Positions 33,512 through 44,259 of a stretch of DNA of 64,000 bases are shown here, piece after piece (position 1 is the stretch's first letter; each line of letters opens with the position of its first letter). The stretch is taken from positions 51,705,001 to 51,769,000 of the forward strand of contig BRKX01000009.1 of the NCBI GenBank assembly GCA_026008535.1, read 5' to 3'. The notes under the pieces are model-generated. The model did no database searches. It was not told where the DNA came from and saw only the letters and a list, made by a program, of their open reading frames with translations. The stretch is from Perilla frutescens (taxonomy: Eukaryota > Streptophyta > Magnoliopsida > Lamiales > Lamiaceae). A program made the position numbers and the translations under genes.

Positions 33512-34374
33512 GGGCAAAGGTTCATTTTGATCCTATAACTATTTGTGTAGGAGCGCTTTAATCCTTATTTATCTTTTTGGTTCAAAATGATCATATAACT
33601 ATTTTAAAGGTTTAATTTGGTCCCTAATTTGATCCTCCAACTATTTTAACACACTTTTCTCACATAATTAGATTATTTCACACATTAACACACACTTTTT
33701 ACACATATATGGATTGAACACGAAATTCCACCATTTTCACATAAAATTCTCATATGGATTGAACATGAAATTTTCTCCATTTTCACAAAGAATCCTCCAC
33801 TATTTTATGTTTGTATAGAAAATTCTTAAATATTTTATTTAACATAACGTAAATAATTATTTTGTATGTTTTTTAGTTATTTTTTTATTTTATAATATAA
33901 TAATGATTCATATTACTCGGATAATTTCATTTATTTCATGGAAAAAGTGTGCGTTAGTGTATGAAAGAATCTAAGTATCTAAATATTATTAATAAATGAA
34001 AATATAAAAATATGATAAAATAAAAAAACATATAAAAAATAAAAAATAACTAAAAATATACAAAAATAATTATTTAAGTTATGCTAAATAAAATAACAAA
34101 GATTTTTCTATACAAACATAAAATAGTGGGGGATTCTTTGTGAAAATGATACAAATTTCGTGTTCAATCCATATGTGTGTAAAAAGTACTGTGTGTTAAT
34201 GTGTGAAATAATATAATTATGTGAGAAAAATGTGTGTTAATATAGTTGGAGGATCACAATAGGGATCAAATTAAACCTTTAAAATAGTTATAGGATCATT
34301 TTGAACCAAAAGGATAAATAGAGATTAAAGTGCTCCTACACAAATAGTTATAGGATCAAAATGAACCTTTGCCC
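33512..34374. mobile_element. Large foldback Mutator-like MITE with perfect 9-bp duplication
   Basis: The 863-bp element has arms of more than 250 bp that are inverted complements. It begins GGGCAAAGGTTCATTTTGAT and ends ATCAAAATGAACCTTTGCCC. The 9-bp duplication TATTGTGTA is perfect at 33503-33511 and 34375-34383. Fresh ends and a perfect duplication suggest a fairly recent insertion. No coding frame. The central region (about 33840-34080) also folds but less perfectly. Confidence 0.95.
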
Positions 34375-34377
34375 TAT

Positions 34378-34681
34378 TGTGTATTTGTATCTAAATTTTA
34401 ACATGTTTTAGGAGTTTGGACCTTAAAATGGTCTCATGCAAAACTACTCTCTTTTATTTATTATTAAATCCCTTGCTATTTTACTTGCATGGAGATTTGG
34501 TCCTCATGTAAGAAGATAGTGATCACTAAACTAATTAAGGATCAATTTTTAATGCATGTAAAAGTAAGGAATTATATATATTCACAAGACAGAATAATGC
34601 AAAGTTTAACTTACAAAAAAAACTAATAAAACTATATAGTTAGAATTCCTAAAACATGTTAAAATTTTGATACAAATACAA
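34378..34681. repeat. Inverted repeat pair, about 35 bp arms
   Basis: 34378-34413 and the reverse complement of 34648-34681 match at nearly every base ('tgtatttgtatc', 'attttaacatgttttagga'). They may be the ends of a 300-bp MITE whose left end overlaps the 9-bp duplication of the neighbouring element. No duplication is seen. Confidence 0.6.
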
Positions 34682-34807
34682 TCAAATACTAACAAAAATA
34701 TAATGTATCATAAAATATGAGTTTCACTCCCGATCTTGATTTCGTACGAATTTTGACTTGGAATATATGGTTAGATCTATTTTTTCAATTATTATTAGGA
34801 AATAGAA

Positions 34808-34809
<2 letters not shown>

Positions 34810-34854
<45 letters not shown>
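34810..34854. repeat. (TA)n microsatellite
   Basis: An uninterrupted TA tract of about 22 units. Confidence 0.95.
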
Positions 34855-34856
<2 letters not shown>

Positions 34857-34878
34857 TGGCTATCCAATGATATATATA

Positions 34879-35124
34879 CTACTCCATCCATTTATGAATA
34901 AGTGTCATTCTAGCATTTTAATTATGTTTCAAAAAAATGTCATTCTACAAATTCAAGACATAAAATTCACTTTTTTCACACATTTACTCTTATTTAATAC
35001 ATTCAAATATCTATATTTAACTCATTTAATGTATTCACATAAAGGTTTATTAGATAATTTAATTAATTTATTGATTTGTATGCATTCATTCAACATAACA
35101 TTTATATAGAAATGGAGGGAGTAG
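34879..35124. mobile_element. Stowaway-type MITE (Tc1/mariner superfamily)
   Basis: The 246-bp element has terminal repeats CTACTCCATCCATTTATG and AAATGGAGGGAGTAG, the typical Stowaway 'CTCCCTCCGTCC' style terminus, and a TA duplication at 34877-34878 and 35125-35126. The AT-rich interior has no frame. Confidence 0.88.
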
Positions 35125-35126
35125 TA

Positions 35127-35445
35127 TATACCAATTAATCCGTGTAGTTGACTGACAATTAATCTACAATATTTTTCTGTGTCAGTTTATTTCTACCAAA
35201 TACTAATAATTGATTATCAATTAATATCGTTATCACCAAACTAAATTACTTAATTGTAATGAACCAGGGTATTATTGTAATTTTCTAATGTCGTCTTTGC
35301 CCTGTTGAAAAATTTTGGAGCTAGGGGGCTAGCGCCTAGCTGCAGATTGCAGTCACAAATATGGGGCCTCGCAAGTAATAGTGTACTCGATCAACATATC
35401 TCTCTCTCTCTCTGTATATATATATATATACATGTAGGATTAATA
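35127..35445. other. Intergenic DNA with (CT)n and (TA)n tracts
   Basis: No gene. (CT)n then (TA)n at about 35399-35430. A short GC-richer patch at 35320-35385 has a 'ctagcgcctag' palindrome. Confidence 0.5.
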
Positions 35446-36550
35446 CTATATGCTATTAAAACTTATCATATTTTATCCCAAACTTTTAACAAAGTTTCAA
35501 TTCTATCTCAACTTTCGAGAAATTATAATTTTTAACCCAACCTTTTATTTTATTTTCAATTCTATCACAAAACTCAATTCTAGCAATAAATATATGATAT
35601 GGCTCACTGGAAAATTTATGTGTCAATTTCATTAATGAAAAACAAATACGTAGTAATACTATTATACATGTGTAACTTGAATTTTTTTACGCCAATTAAA
35701 AAATAAAGATTAAACCTAATTCTATAGAAAGAGAGCGAGGGAAGAATAAATTATTTTCCGCTTTGTAAACCCTATTCCAGACAAGAAGAAACACTTGCCC
35801 ACAACTCCTAAAATTAATTTAGAAAGAAAACTGCCGGCGTTTGTGGCATACGCAAAATGCCTGTTGGAGTGAAAATTATCGATTAATTCTTTTATTGAAG
35901 TTTGTTATAGAGATGAATCTTACCACTTGCTTACACGATAGAAAATACAGCTCACCGTTTGTTGAGATGCCCACAACGGCATATGTATCAATTTTTCAAT
36001 GGTTAATATTGTTAATTTATGACTTTGTACGAAGGTGATTGTCACTTTTTTGAGTGGTTTCATGAAACCATATAGTGGAAGAGTAAGAGATGTTTTACTT
36101 TTACATGAATTAATTGCAAGAATGAAGTCTGTGCAGATAACCTTAATTAAAGCTGCTCAAATGGAGAATTGGTCTTTGGCCAATAATTTACAGCAATTAA
36201 AACAATCGTTTGACGTTGAGGGAAGCAAAATGCGAGTTCAGAAGAAAAGGTTAACAATCAAATTGGTCTTCTTCCCTGCTTCTCGCTTTCTCATTCCTGC
36301 CTATCTTTGTTTTTTTAATTACTGAGAAATTAAAGTCACACATCTAAAATATTATTTCCACATATTTGTTTTTCTTTTACCAAAATGACAAATAAGTCTT
36401 CCGCTGAGCCATGTCATATATTTGCTGCTGGAATTGAGTTCTGAGATAGAATTGAAAATAAAATAAAAGGTTGAGATATAAATTATAATTTCTCGAAGGT
36501 TGGGATAGAATTGAAATTTTGGAATAGAATATGGTATTAACACTATATAT
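35446..36550. mobile_element. Long-inverted-repeat element carrying a gene remnant
   Basis: The left arm (about 35446-35660) and the reverse complement of the right arm (about 36340-36550) align over some 210 bp, sharing 'tttcaattctatc', 'cgagaaattataattt' and 'ccttttattttattttcaat'. The 680-bp interior carries a decayed GRF-type zinc-finger gene. The architecture (long arms around non-transposase coding sequence) fits a Mutator-like element with gene capture, but no transposase and no certain 9-bp duplication is visible. Confidence 0.8.
35842..36325 (+). pseudogene. GRF-type zinc-finger protein remnant inside the inverted-repeat element
   Basis: Three frames together recall the plant GRF zinc-finger layout. 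CGIRKMPVGVKI (35842-35877) fits the first cysteine region; AHRLLRCPQRHMYQFF (about 35950-35997) fits the 'NPxRRFxxCP' core; CHFFEWFHE (36040-36066) is the hallmark 'CxFFEW' end of the motif. The next frame (to 36325) gives GRVRDVLLLHELIARMKSVQ, a coiled-coil-like stretch and a hydrophobic tail (LVFFPASRFLIPAYLCFF), as in many small plant GRF proteins with a C-terminal helix. Frame changes and stops between blocks make it a pseudogene unless introns remove them. GRF fingers bind DNA in other proteins; this protein's role is unknown. Confidence 0.55.
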
Positions 36551-36760
36551 ATATAATCTACTTATAAATGGATACAATGAAATACAAGAACGTCAAATAT
36601 TCTTTTTCAAAGAAATAATTAAATTGCATTTTTTATTTCTAATAATTGAATCGGATTCCACAACGAAGTTTGTGTAACACATGATTAGAATTATCCCTCA
36701 AAAAGCAAAACGTGGTGATTATTTAAATTTAAAAATAAACTTTTACCGCCAAATGATGCA
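36551..36760 (+). promoter_or_regulatory. Upstream region of EF-hand gene 1
   Basis: 'ttgaatcggattccac' near 36646 and 'acatgattagaattatc' near 36678 recur in order upstream of EF-hand gene 2 (53630-53700) and in the gene-less copy at 47155-47200. This shared block is the best candidate for common control sequence. Confidence 0.5.
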
Positions 36761-36770
36761 CTATAAATTG
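36761..36770 (+). promoter_or_regulatory. TATA box of EF-hand gene 1
   Basis: CTATAAATTG lies about 70 bp before the ATG, leaving a leader of roughly 40 nt, normal for a small plant gene. Confidence 0.7.
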
Positions 36771-36831
36771 AGGGCATAGAAGCACGTCCTTTTAATCTCA
36801 CAACAAAATATACACACACCATACCAAGAAA

Positions 36832-37119
36832 ATGGCATTCAAAAAATTTCAAACCCGCAGCAAGGGTTGTAAAGTTGACGTATCCATGGAGGAGTTCAAG
36901 AAATGGTTGAAGAAATTCGACGACGACAGAGACGGCAGGATAAACGCGGAGGAGCTCCGGGAGGCCATCCGCGCCACCGGGGGGTGGTTCAGCCAGGCCA
37001 AGGCCGGCCGCATTCTCAAGTCGGTCAACACAAATTCCGATGGATTCATCGATGAGGATGAGATTAGTAAGCTTGTAGTGTTTGCAGAGAAAAATTTTGG
37101 GTTGAGGATCGTTGCTTGA
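36832..37119 (+). CDS. Two-EF-hand calcium-binding protein, gene 1 (calmodulin-like/polcalcin-like)
   Basis: The single-exon gene encodes 95 residues. EF-hand 1 has a canonical loop at residues 30-41 (Asp30, Asp32, Asp34, Gly35, Ile37, Glu41). EF-hand 2 has loop residues 66-77 with Asn instead of Asp at position 1 (Asn66, Asn68, Asp70, Gly71, Ile73, Asp74, Glu77), which may weaken calcium binding. The two hands are joined by ATGGWFSQAKAGRIL. Small two-hand proteins of this kind act as calcium sensors, probably soluble; no signal peptide or membrane segment is seen. The ATG at 36832 follows a TATA box at 36761 and starts MAFKK, matching gene 2. Its paralogue at 53781 shares most residues from VSMEEFKKWLKKFD onward. 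The exact partner or process cannot be told from sequence. Confidence 0.9.
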   Translation: MAFKKFQTRSKGCKVDVSMEEFKKWLKKFDDDRDGRINAEELREAIRATGGWFSQAKAGRILKSVNTNSDGFIDEDEISKLVVFAEKNFGLRIVA

Positions 37120-37391
37120 TCGATTCTTCAGCAAAAATTAATGTACTTTTTGTTGAACTTGCACGGTGTACGTAGTGTACTAGTGTTTGTATATGTGCAT
37201 GTATGAAAAAAGAATGCCCAATTATTGTACGTGCATGCATCTAAGTATTAAGCTATGTACGTATGGATTTCAATTAATAGTAATTATATGGTTAAATATT
37301 TGAAAGTAATGAGAAATTAGGTTTATCGTGGGATATGATATTTAGAAATTCAAGTTACTTAATTTTAAATATTGCCTGAATTTCTTCTCAA

Positions 37392-37393
<2 letters not shown>
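37120..37393. other. 3' flank of EF-hand gene 1
   Basis: Probable 3' untranslated region and spacer; no exact poly(A) signal is certain. No other feature. Confidence 0.4.

Positions 37394-37431
<38 letters not shown>
37394..37431. repeat. (TA)n microsatellite, left border of element A
   Basis: A TA tract of about 19 units directly abuts the start of element A. Equivalent tracts separate A from B and end B. Confidence 0.9.
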
Positions 37432-37433
<2 letters not shown>

Positions 37434-37718
37434 ATATGGATCAAATAGGGACTAACCCTTGGTGTGAAAAATAGGGATGACTCTCATCCATTAGATCTAA
37501 TGAAATTGACGGATAAGATTAATTATTTTAATTAGTTTAATTTCTTTTTTTATTTAAATTAAGTGATAAGGTTAATGATGTAATTTAATAGAAATCCTGT
37601 AGAGTCCTATATCTGTGCAAATCTTAACTTCCCTAATTAAACGGTTTTAATTGTGGCAAGTTAATATCTCCATTGATTTGTACGGTTTTTTTATGAATCT
37701 GGAAAAATTGTTTAGTTT

Positions 37719-37853
37719 ACGGTTTCTTCTTCTTCTTCTTCTTCTTCTTCTTCTTCTTCCAACTCATAGATCAACGATGGAGACGACGCGGCACTCATAC
37801 GATTTGTACAGACGGTTTCTTCTCCTTCTTCTTCTCCTTCTTCTTCTTCCAAC
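37719..37853 (+). repeat. (CTT)n tracts in element A
   Basis: Two CTT-rich tracts are separated by 'ccaactcatagatcaacgat'. Open frames across them are poly-leucine artefacts of the repeat. Confidence 0.9.
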
Positions 37854-39189
37854 TCATAGATCGATGATGGCGATGATGCGTCACTCACACAGCGATTCTA
37901 GCGGCGACGGCGGTTCTTGCGCGGTACTCACATGGTGATTCTGGGCAGCGGCTCGACTATGACAATTCTGGGCAGCGTATTGTATTAGTGTAGCATGTTC
38001 ATCTATTATAGGAAGCATTAACAGTACGTTTATATAGCATTGATTGATTTAGACGCAGATTCTACAGATTCATTATTTTCCGGTGAATTTTTCTTTGACG
38101 GATTTTTTGTTTTTTGATTTAGTGACAATGGAATATTTAGATTTTTACACGTTTATCATTTTTTATTGTTCGTTATGTATGCAACTGGATGAATATTATA
38201 TTTTATCTTATACGTTTCAAATGGTTGGTTCGAATGCTCATGATTATGTACTTTTACGTATACAGTTTATGTTATTGTTATTTAGCATATATATGTTTTT
38301 TTATGAAGCAACACAAGTTTTTGCCTTACAGTATTTTATGTTGAAGGATTCAATGTTATTGTTAGTATAGCATGTTTGTCTATTGTTAGAAGCATTGACA
38401 GTACGTTTATATAGCATTGATTATTTGGTGGTTTTTTTTTTCGAGGGCTGATTCACTATAGTCAAAGTGTTTTTTTCCCTTATTCCATTTTTTGCTTAGT
38501 TTTGTTTTTAGTTTACTTATATTTTCCCGTGTTGTTTTGTATGATACAGTTGGGGTATCTTAATTTTTTTTCGTTACATTATTTGTGTTATAGTAGAAAT
38601 TTTTAATAAGGTAGGGTTCGTAGTATGAAGCATTTAATTTATGAATGCATAGCATTAACTGAAATATTCACATAATACAATGTAAATGAATATGCTCACG
38701 AAGCACCAACTACCAATTATGAAACTCTTAATTTAATTTATAAAGCATTAAAAGGAAATGTACGAAGCATTGTCTTTATATCATTCTTATTTTAACATAG
38801 ACATCATTAATTATTAGGATTGAGTCAAACCCAAAAAGATAGCATTTAGAGAAAATAAAATACGGAATTGATTGGACAGTTTAGAAAAATATAACTGGGC
38901 ACTTGCTTGGTCATGACGAAATTCAATTTATCATATAGGAGTGTTAGTTATGACACTTACATGAAACCATACAAAGTACTAATCGGTAACATAAAAAGCA
39001 CTATGTACAAGTAAATTTTAATTCAAAATGAATGAGATTAAGCGAGTTGAAGTTTAAGCGAGTCATTGCTTCCACTCTTGTCTTATCCCATCCCGGAGCT
39101 CCAAGTGCGTAGCGCTACACATTGATTAATAACCTAAAAATAAAGATTAAGTGTTAGTACAGAAATTGCTAAAGCGTGACAACTATGGA

Positions 39190-39620
39190 TAAGTAGCATC
39201 GCTGATATGCATAAATAGCATCACAGATATGCATGAGTAGAATCATAAATATAGTTAAACCAAAGGACCACATATATACATAAATAGCATCAACAATACT
39301 AATAAAAAGCACCAACCCACATAAGTTATATTACCAAGTTAAAACACTAACACAGATAATCATAAGTGGCATCAAACATAAGCATGAGAAACATCAATAC
39401 ATAAGTAGCATCACAGATACGCATGAGTAACATCACAAATATAATTCACTCAAGCCACCAAAGATATGCATACGAAGCATCAACAATACTAATTAAAAGC
39501 ACCCACTCACACAAGTTATATTACTAACTTAAACACTAAGTACCACATATATTCATTAGTAGCTTCAAATGTATGCTTTAGCAGCATCACAAATATGCAT
39601 TCGTAGCCTCACAATTATAA
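39190..39620 (+). repeat. Tandem repeat of about 190 bp built on 'tagcatc' words in element A
   Basis: 'gcatcaacaatactaat', 'aaaagcacc' and 'aagttatatta' recur in order 189-190 bp apart (39288 and 39477 onward), each preceded by 'agtagcatcacagatatgcatgag'-like sequence. A partial third unit follows. Within units 'tagcatc' or 'gcat' appears every 15-40 bp. Confidence 0.8.
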
Positions 39621-40627
39621 TTTACCTAATACAGAACATACGAAATTAAAGCGTTTTATGGGTATGGTTAACATTCCAAAGCACACAATTCATATCTTAA
39701 TCAAATTATCATTGATTTTTTATCAACGGGAAAAGATTAATAAGCATGAATAAATGTTACTCGATCAACACAAACCCATGATTTCCCAAAATAATAAAAA
39801 TCAAACACAACATAATTACTCGATTAAAAATCAGAAGCCACAACTGATACACGCATATCAAAAGCCACAAACCCATGAATCTATAAAAATAAAAAATCAG
39901 TAAACCCACAAATCTCCATTTGCAAAATTGACAAAATAACAAAATTTGTAAACCCACAATTATCGATTCCCAAATTTTGTTCAATTTCGTATACCCACAA
40001 TACACACTTAATCGATTAATAATCAGAAGCCACAACATATATATTCTTATGCGATTCGCCAAAAAAAAAACATATTTTCTGAATATATTTTTTTAATCAA
40101 TCACAAGCATTAATCAGATTTTAATTAGTACGAATTTTTTTCCAAAATCATTGTTAAATTCGATTGAAAGCACTGAATCTTACCCGATTTATTCTGACCC
40201 ATGTTTATTTTTTTGCTTCTCGTTCGAAAGCGCCGCTGTCGGAGGGGGGAAAATCCATCATCTTGTAACTGTTCAAGCGGCCGCGCACGACACAATCCTC
40301 GTCGGTTCTCAAGAATGTTGCCGCCGATTCTTACGTTGGCCTAGCTTTTCTGATTTTAGATGATGGAATTTTGATTTCTAGATGTAACCGTTCCTTCTAT
40401 GTGGAATTTGTGTTTGCAGATTTTTAGGGATTCAGTTTTCACGTACCATATGAAATTAAGATGGGATTTGACAGTAATACCCCTATACGTTTTAATATTA
40501 ATTAAAAAAAAATCAGAAATTACCATTAAAAATCCGTGTAATCTGATCCATCCATCTTATATATGTGTAGGGTTCAGATTTGTCCTTAATTTTCACACCA
40601 ACACTTGTCCTCAATATAACCAACCCC

Positions 40628-40649
40628 TATATATATATATATATATATA
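40628..40649. repeat. (TA)n tract between elements A and B
   Basis: A TA tract of about 11 units is shared as the right border of A and the left border of B. Confidence 0.9.
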
Positions 40650-41039
40650 GGATATGGATCAAATAGGGACAACCACTTGGTGTGAAAAGTAGGGACGATT
40701 TTCATCCATTGGATTTGATCAAATGGACGGATAAGATTATTTATTTTAAGTAGTTTTTTTTTCGATTTTTTTTATTTAAATTAAGTGATAAGGTTAATAA
40801 TGTAAATTAATAAAAATCCTGTATAGTCCTATATCTGTGCAAATCTTAACTTCCCTAATTAAACGGTTTTAATTGTGGCAAGTTAATATCTCCATTGATT
40901 TGTACGGTTTTTTTTATGAATCTGGAAAAATTGTTTAGTTTACGGTTTCTTCTTCTTCTTCTTCTTCTTCTTCTTCTTCTTCCCACTCATAGATCAACGA
41001 TGGCAACGACGCGGCACTCACACGATTTGTACAGACGGT

Positions 41040-41209
41040 TTCTTCTGCTTCTCCTTATCCTTCGACACGAGAATCTCAATAATATCTTCTGCCTCGTTTG
41101 TTACATCCCTCATTCTTTCTTCCCAGTTGTCGGCTTCATCCGGATAGTCTTCAAGAAATGATTGTAAGAAAATAACGTTTTGATGCACAGATGTTATTGG
41201 AATTCTCAA
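41040..41209 (-). pseudogene. Captured coiled-coil NB-LRR (disease-resistance) gene fragment
   Basis: The - strand reads ITSVHQNVIFLQSFLEDYPD, then EADNWEERMRDVTNEAEDII and EILVSKDKEK. This is the second half of the N-terminal coiled-coil (Rx-type) domain of plant CC-NB-LRR proteins, including the EDVID-like stretch (RDVTNEAEDIIE) that in full proteins contacts the NB domain. It resembles the R1-like class of asterids. There is no NB-ARC domain, leucine-rich repeat or start context, and CTT repeats flank it on both sides. Element A has only CTT repeat at the corresponding spot, so this was copied into B. Not functional as a resistance gene. Confidence 0.8.
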
Positions 41210-42400
41210 CTGATGGGAAATACTTCTTCTTCTCCTTCTTCTTCTTCTTCTTCTTCTTCTTCTTCTTCTTCTTCTTCTTCTTCCAACTCATAGATCGATG
41301 ATGGCGATGATGCGTCACTCACACAGCGTATCTAGCGGCGAAGGAGGTTGTTGCGCGGCACTCACATGACGATTCTGGGCAGCGGCTCGACTATGGCGAT
41401 TCTGAGTAGTGTTTTGTATTAGTGTAGCATTTTTGTCTATTGTAGGAAGCATTAACAGTACGTTTATATAGCATTGATTATTTTGCGGGTTTTTTTCTAG
41501 GGCTGATTTACTCTAGTCAAGATTTTTTTTTCTTGTTCCATTTTTTGCTTAGTTTTATTTTTAGTTTACTTATATTTTTCCGTGCTATTTTGTATGGTAC
41601 AGTTGGGTTATTTTAATTTTTTTCGTTACATTATTTCAATGTTTGCGGTAAAAAATGCCACCATGATGTTAGGAATTGTCCATGCAAAAAATGATTTATG
41701 TCTAGTTTTTTTTATCAATGTTTCATTTTGTGTTTAGTTTTGTTTCTATTTTACATAGTTTTTCTTGTGATATTTTGTATGGTACAGTTAGGGTATTCCA
41801 TTTTTTTATTTGGGTACATTATTTATGGTACATTACAATTCTTTGATTTAGGTTGGTTGATATTACGAAGCATTTATTCGATGAATACATAGCACTAACT
41901 GTAGCATTCACATAATGCTATGCAAATGAATATGTATATGAAGCACCAACCACGAAATATGAATATATTTATGTTACTTACGAAGCATTAATCTGAAGTG
42001 AACGAAGCACTGTATTTACATCTCTCTCATTGTTACATGAACTAATCATTTACAGCATTGCAGACAATCATAAGTAGCATCGATGATATACATATATAGC
42101 ATAACAGATAACAGTGTAATTTATTACAATTACTTGAAATCATATGAAGTATTAATCAGTAACATAAAAAGCACTATGTACAAATAAATTTTAATTCAAA
42201 ATAAAGGAGATTAATATTAAACATTTTCACTTAACATATGAAGCATTAAAAATAAGTACGATATGAAGTTAAATATACGAATTCGAGATAATTACGAATA
42301 TCAATGTATGAATGATGAACATGATACGTAGCACCAACATAAACCATGTCTAATAAAAGTTAATTCACTATAATTTCGTGGTCCGAAACCCTTGACAAAT

Positions 42401-42660
42401 CTAAAAAATGCAAGATCCCAACCCATTATGCAAGATATGTTGGAATCTCATGCCCTTAACAGCTCCCCGTTGGGCAATTGTGTACTTCTCATTCACTTGG
42501 AAAATCAGTTTTGGACATGCTCGACTGCTTAGCTTTGGATGGATGGGTACGCCTAAGCTGTCTCTCTCCCCAGGTACAGAGATATCATCGGCTGAAATTT
42601 TGAGAATGGTGTCTCTTGATGCTGCAGTAACATCATTAACAGTGTTAGGAAACAATTAAA
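42401..42660 (-). other. GC-richer unique block in element B, possible second captured fragment
   Basis: About 250 bp is open on both strands (84 codons on the - strand, 83 on the +) and less AT-rich than its surroundings, unlike the word arrays around it. The - strand frame includes DISVPGERDSLGVPIHPKL and PKLIFQVNEKYTIAQR. I do not recognise either translation. I saw no counterpart in element A. It may be a gene fragment or just GC-rich element DNA. Confidence 0.35.
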
Positions 42661-44256
42661 AGCATCATGAACTTAATTTTTAAAAATACTAGATGCATTC
42701 ATGAATAGCATTATCTTCAGCTGTACCTCTTCCATTCTTCTTTGAAGGAACAAGTGAATCGTCTTCCACATGCGACTCAGATGTAATAAATTAAATGTGA
42801 ACATGAATTGCTAATAATAATATGCCACTTATGACTCACTGCAATGCTTCTTAAAACTTACTGAAAAACTACTTATTCTATGATAAATAGCATTCGTAAC
42901 TATATATTTTGTAGTGATGGAATTTTTAGTGATTAGCATTTACTGAAATGCTTCTTATAAATTACTCTAATGTTACTTAAAACTTAATGCAATGATACTT
43001 ATATTAAGACAGGTTGCTTCAACATCATATATGCTACTTATGATAATATGCTTTTTATAACTCACTTAAATGCTTCTTATAACTTACTGCAATGATACTT
43101 AAATTATGATATACCTCTTCTTTTGTCGTGTTTAAATTTCGATCTACAATCCTTCGCTTGATTTGTTCTCTCTTCATTTTAATTATGTAACTGCGTCTCC
43201 TCCTCGAAATCGGAGTCCTCCCGTACAACCTTTAAAGTGCCTATATATCGAAAACACTTCTTATGTAGCATTCAAATTTTTCAAGTTTTCCACCAAATTA
43301 CTCATAATCAACAAACATTCAAAGCATTGTATCAGGTATTATGTAGCATGCAGAGTGATCATGACCCTTTACAGTCAAATAACTTCTACTTAGCACTGAA
43401 ATTCAATTTTAATAGCATTGATATGTTTTTTGCAGAAAATACATAGTTATGCACATTACCCAGAAAATCATTCACACTAATTCAAGATAAACCCATGTTC
43501 TTCCAAAAAATACAAACCCATGTTCTTCCAAAAAATCAAAAATCATACAGACCAACATCAGACACCACAACAATTAACACATTCATTCAGAGATTTTTAA
43601 TAATTTCCCAAAAAGATCCCAACCATAATTCTGAACAACTCTTCATCCATTCGAAATCATTCAATTTTATTTCCGATCCACAATAATTCTTCTCTCATCG
43701 AACAAGACTCGCCGCCGCTCACAATAATTTATCAACGTCGATTAAAACATTCAAACTTACTGGATTTATGTCGACCCGTTTTTTCTCCCTCTGGTACTTG
43801 TATCGAGTCTCCGCCGTGATCGAAAACCAACGCAGCCTCCTATAATCGACTCGCCGCCGCTCACGAGAAAGCCACCGCTCACCTGATCGGATGGTCGCCG
43901 GAGTCCTTGTTGGTTCTTCGCCGAGTCGTGGGGTTTACCCTAGGGTTTGTGATTTTGGGGGCTGAAAATCATTTCATCTACAAAATAGATTTCTTCTCCG
44001 ATTTCGTGTCTCCCGATTTTGTAGGGATACAAGTTTTAATGCAGTAGGAGATATCAACTTCCGTATCTAGCGCCAAAAATAAGATATGATTCCATATGAA
44101 ATAATGATGCTATTTTACACAAATGCCCCTTACTTATGTAATTTATAATAAAATTTCGAAAACTACCATTTAATCTCCACCATCAATCTTGCATATTTGT
44201 AGGGATGAGATTTGTCCCTAATTTTCACACCACCACTTATCCTTAGAATATCCAAC

Positions 44257-44259
<3 letters not shown>

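Larger units (their letters stand above)
37432..40627 (+). mobile_element. Element A: (TA)n-bordered transposable element, Micron-like
   Basis: It starts GGATATGGATCAAATAGGGA and ends CCAACCCCT inside TA tracts. The left 70 bp and the reverse complement of the right 90 bp form a degenerate inverted repeat ('ttggtgtgaaaa.tagggac' vs 'ttggtgtgaaaattaaggac', 'atccat'). Element B has the same ends and, in the first 450 bp, almost the same sequence. The interior has a (CTT)n stretch, then many short words 'aagcatt' and 'tagcatc', and ends with a GC-richer block. No transposase is seen. Borders inside (TA)n tracts recall the rice Micron elements, which target TA microsatellites. Confidence 0.75.
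40650..44259 (+). mobile_element. Element B: second (TA)n-bordered element, related to A, with captured gene fragment
   Basis: It has the same ends as A (GGATATGGATCAAATAGGGA to CCAACCCCT) in the same orientation. The first 400 bp follow A closely, including 'gtggcaagttaatatctcc' and the CTT tract. B differs by an inserted 170-bp NB-LRR fragment inside the CTT tract (41040-41209) and by interior sequence after about 41700. Arrays of 'agcatt' and 'gcttctta' words fill 41430-43110. No transposase is seen, so it depends on another element for movement. Confidence 0.75.

Noticed and set aside
37651..37938. 95-codon frame with long leucine run
   Set aside because: It is a translation of the (CTT)n tract in element A; the same happens at 40895 in element B. 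No protein family fits.
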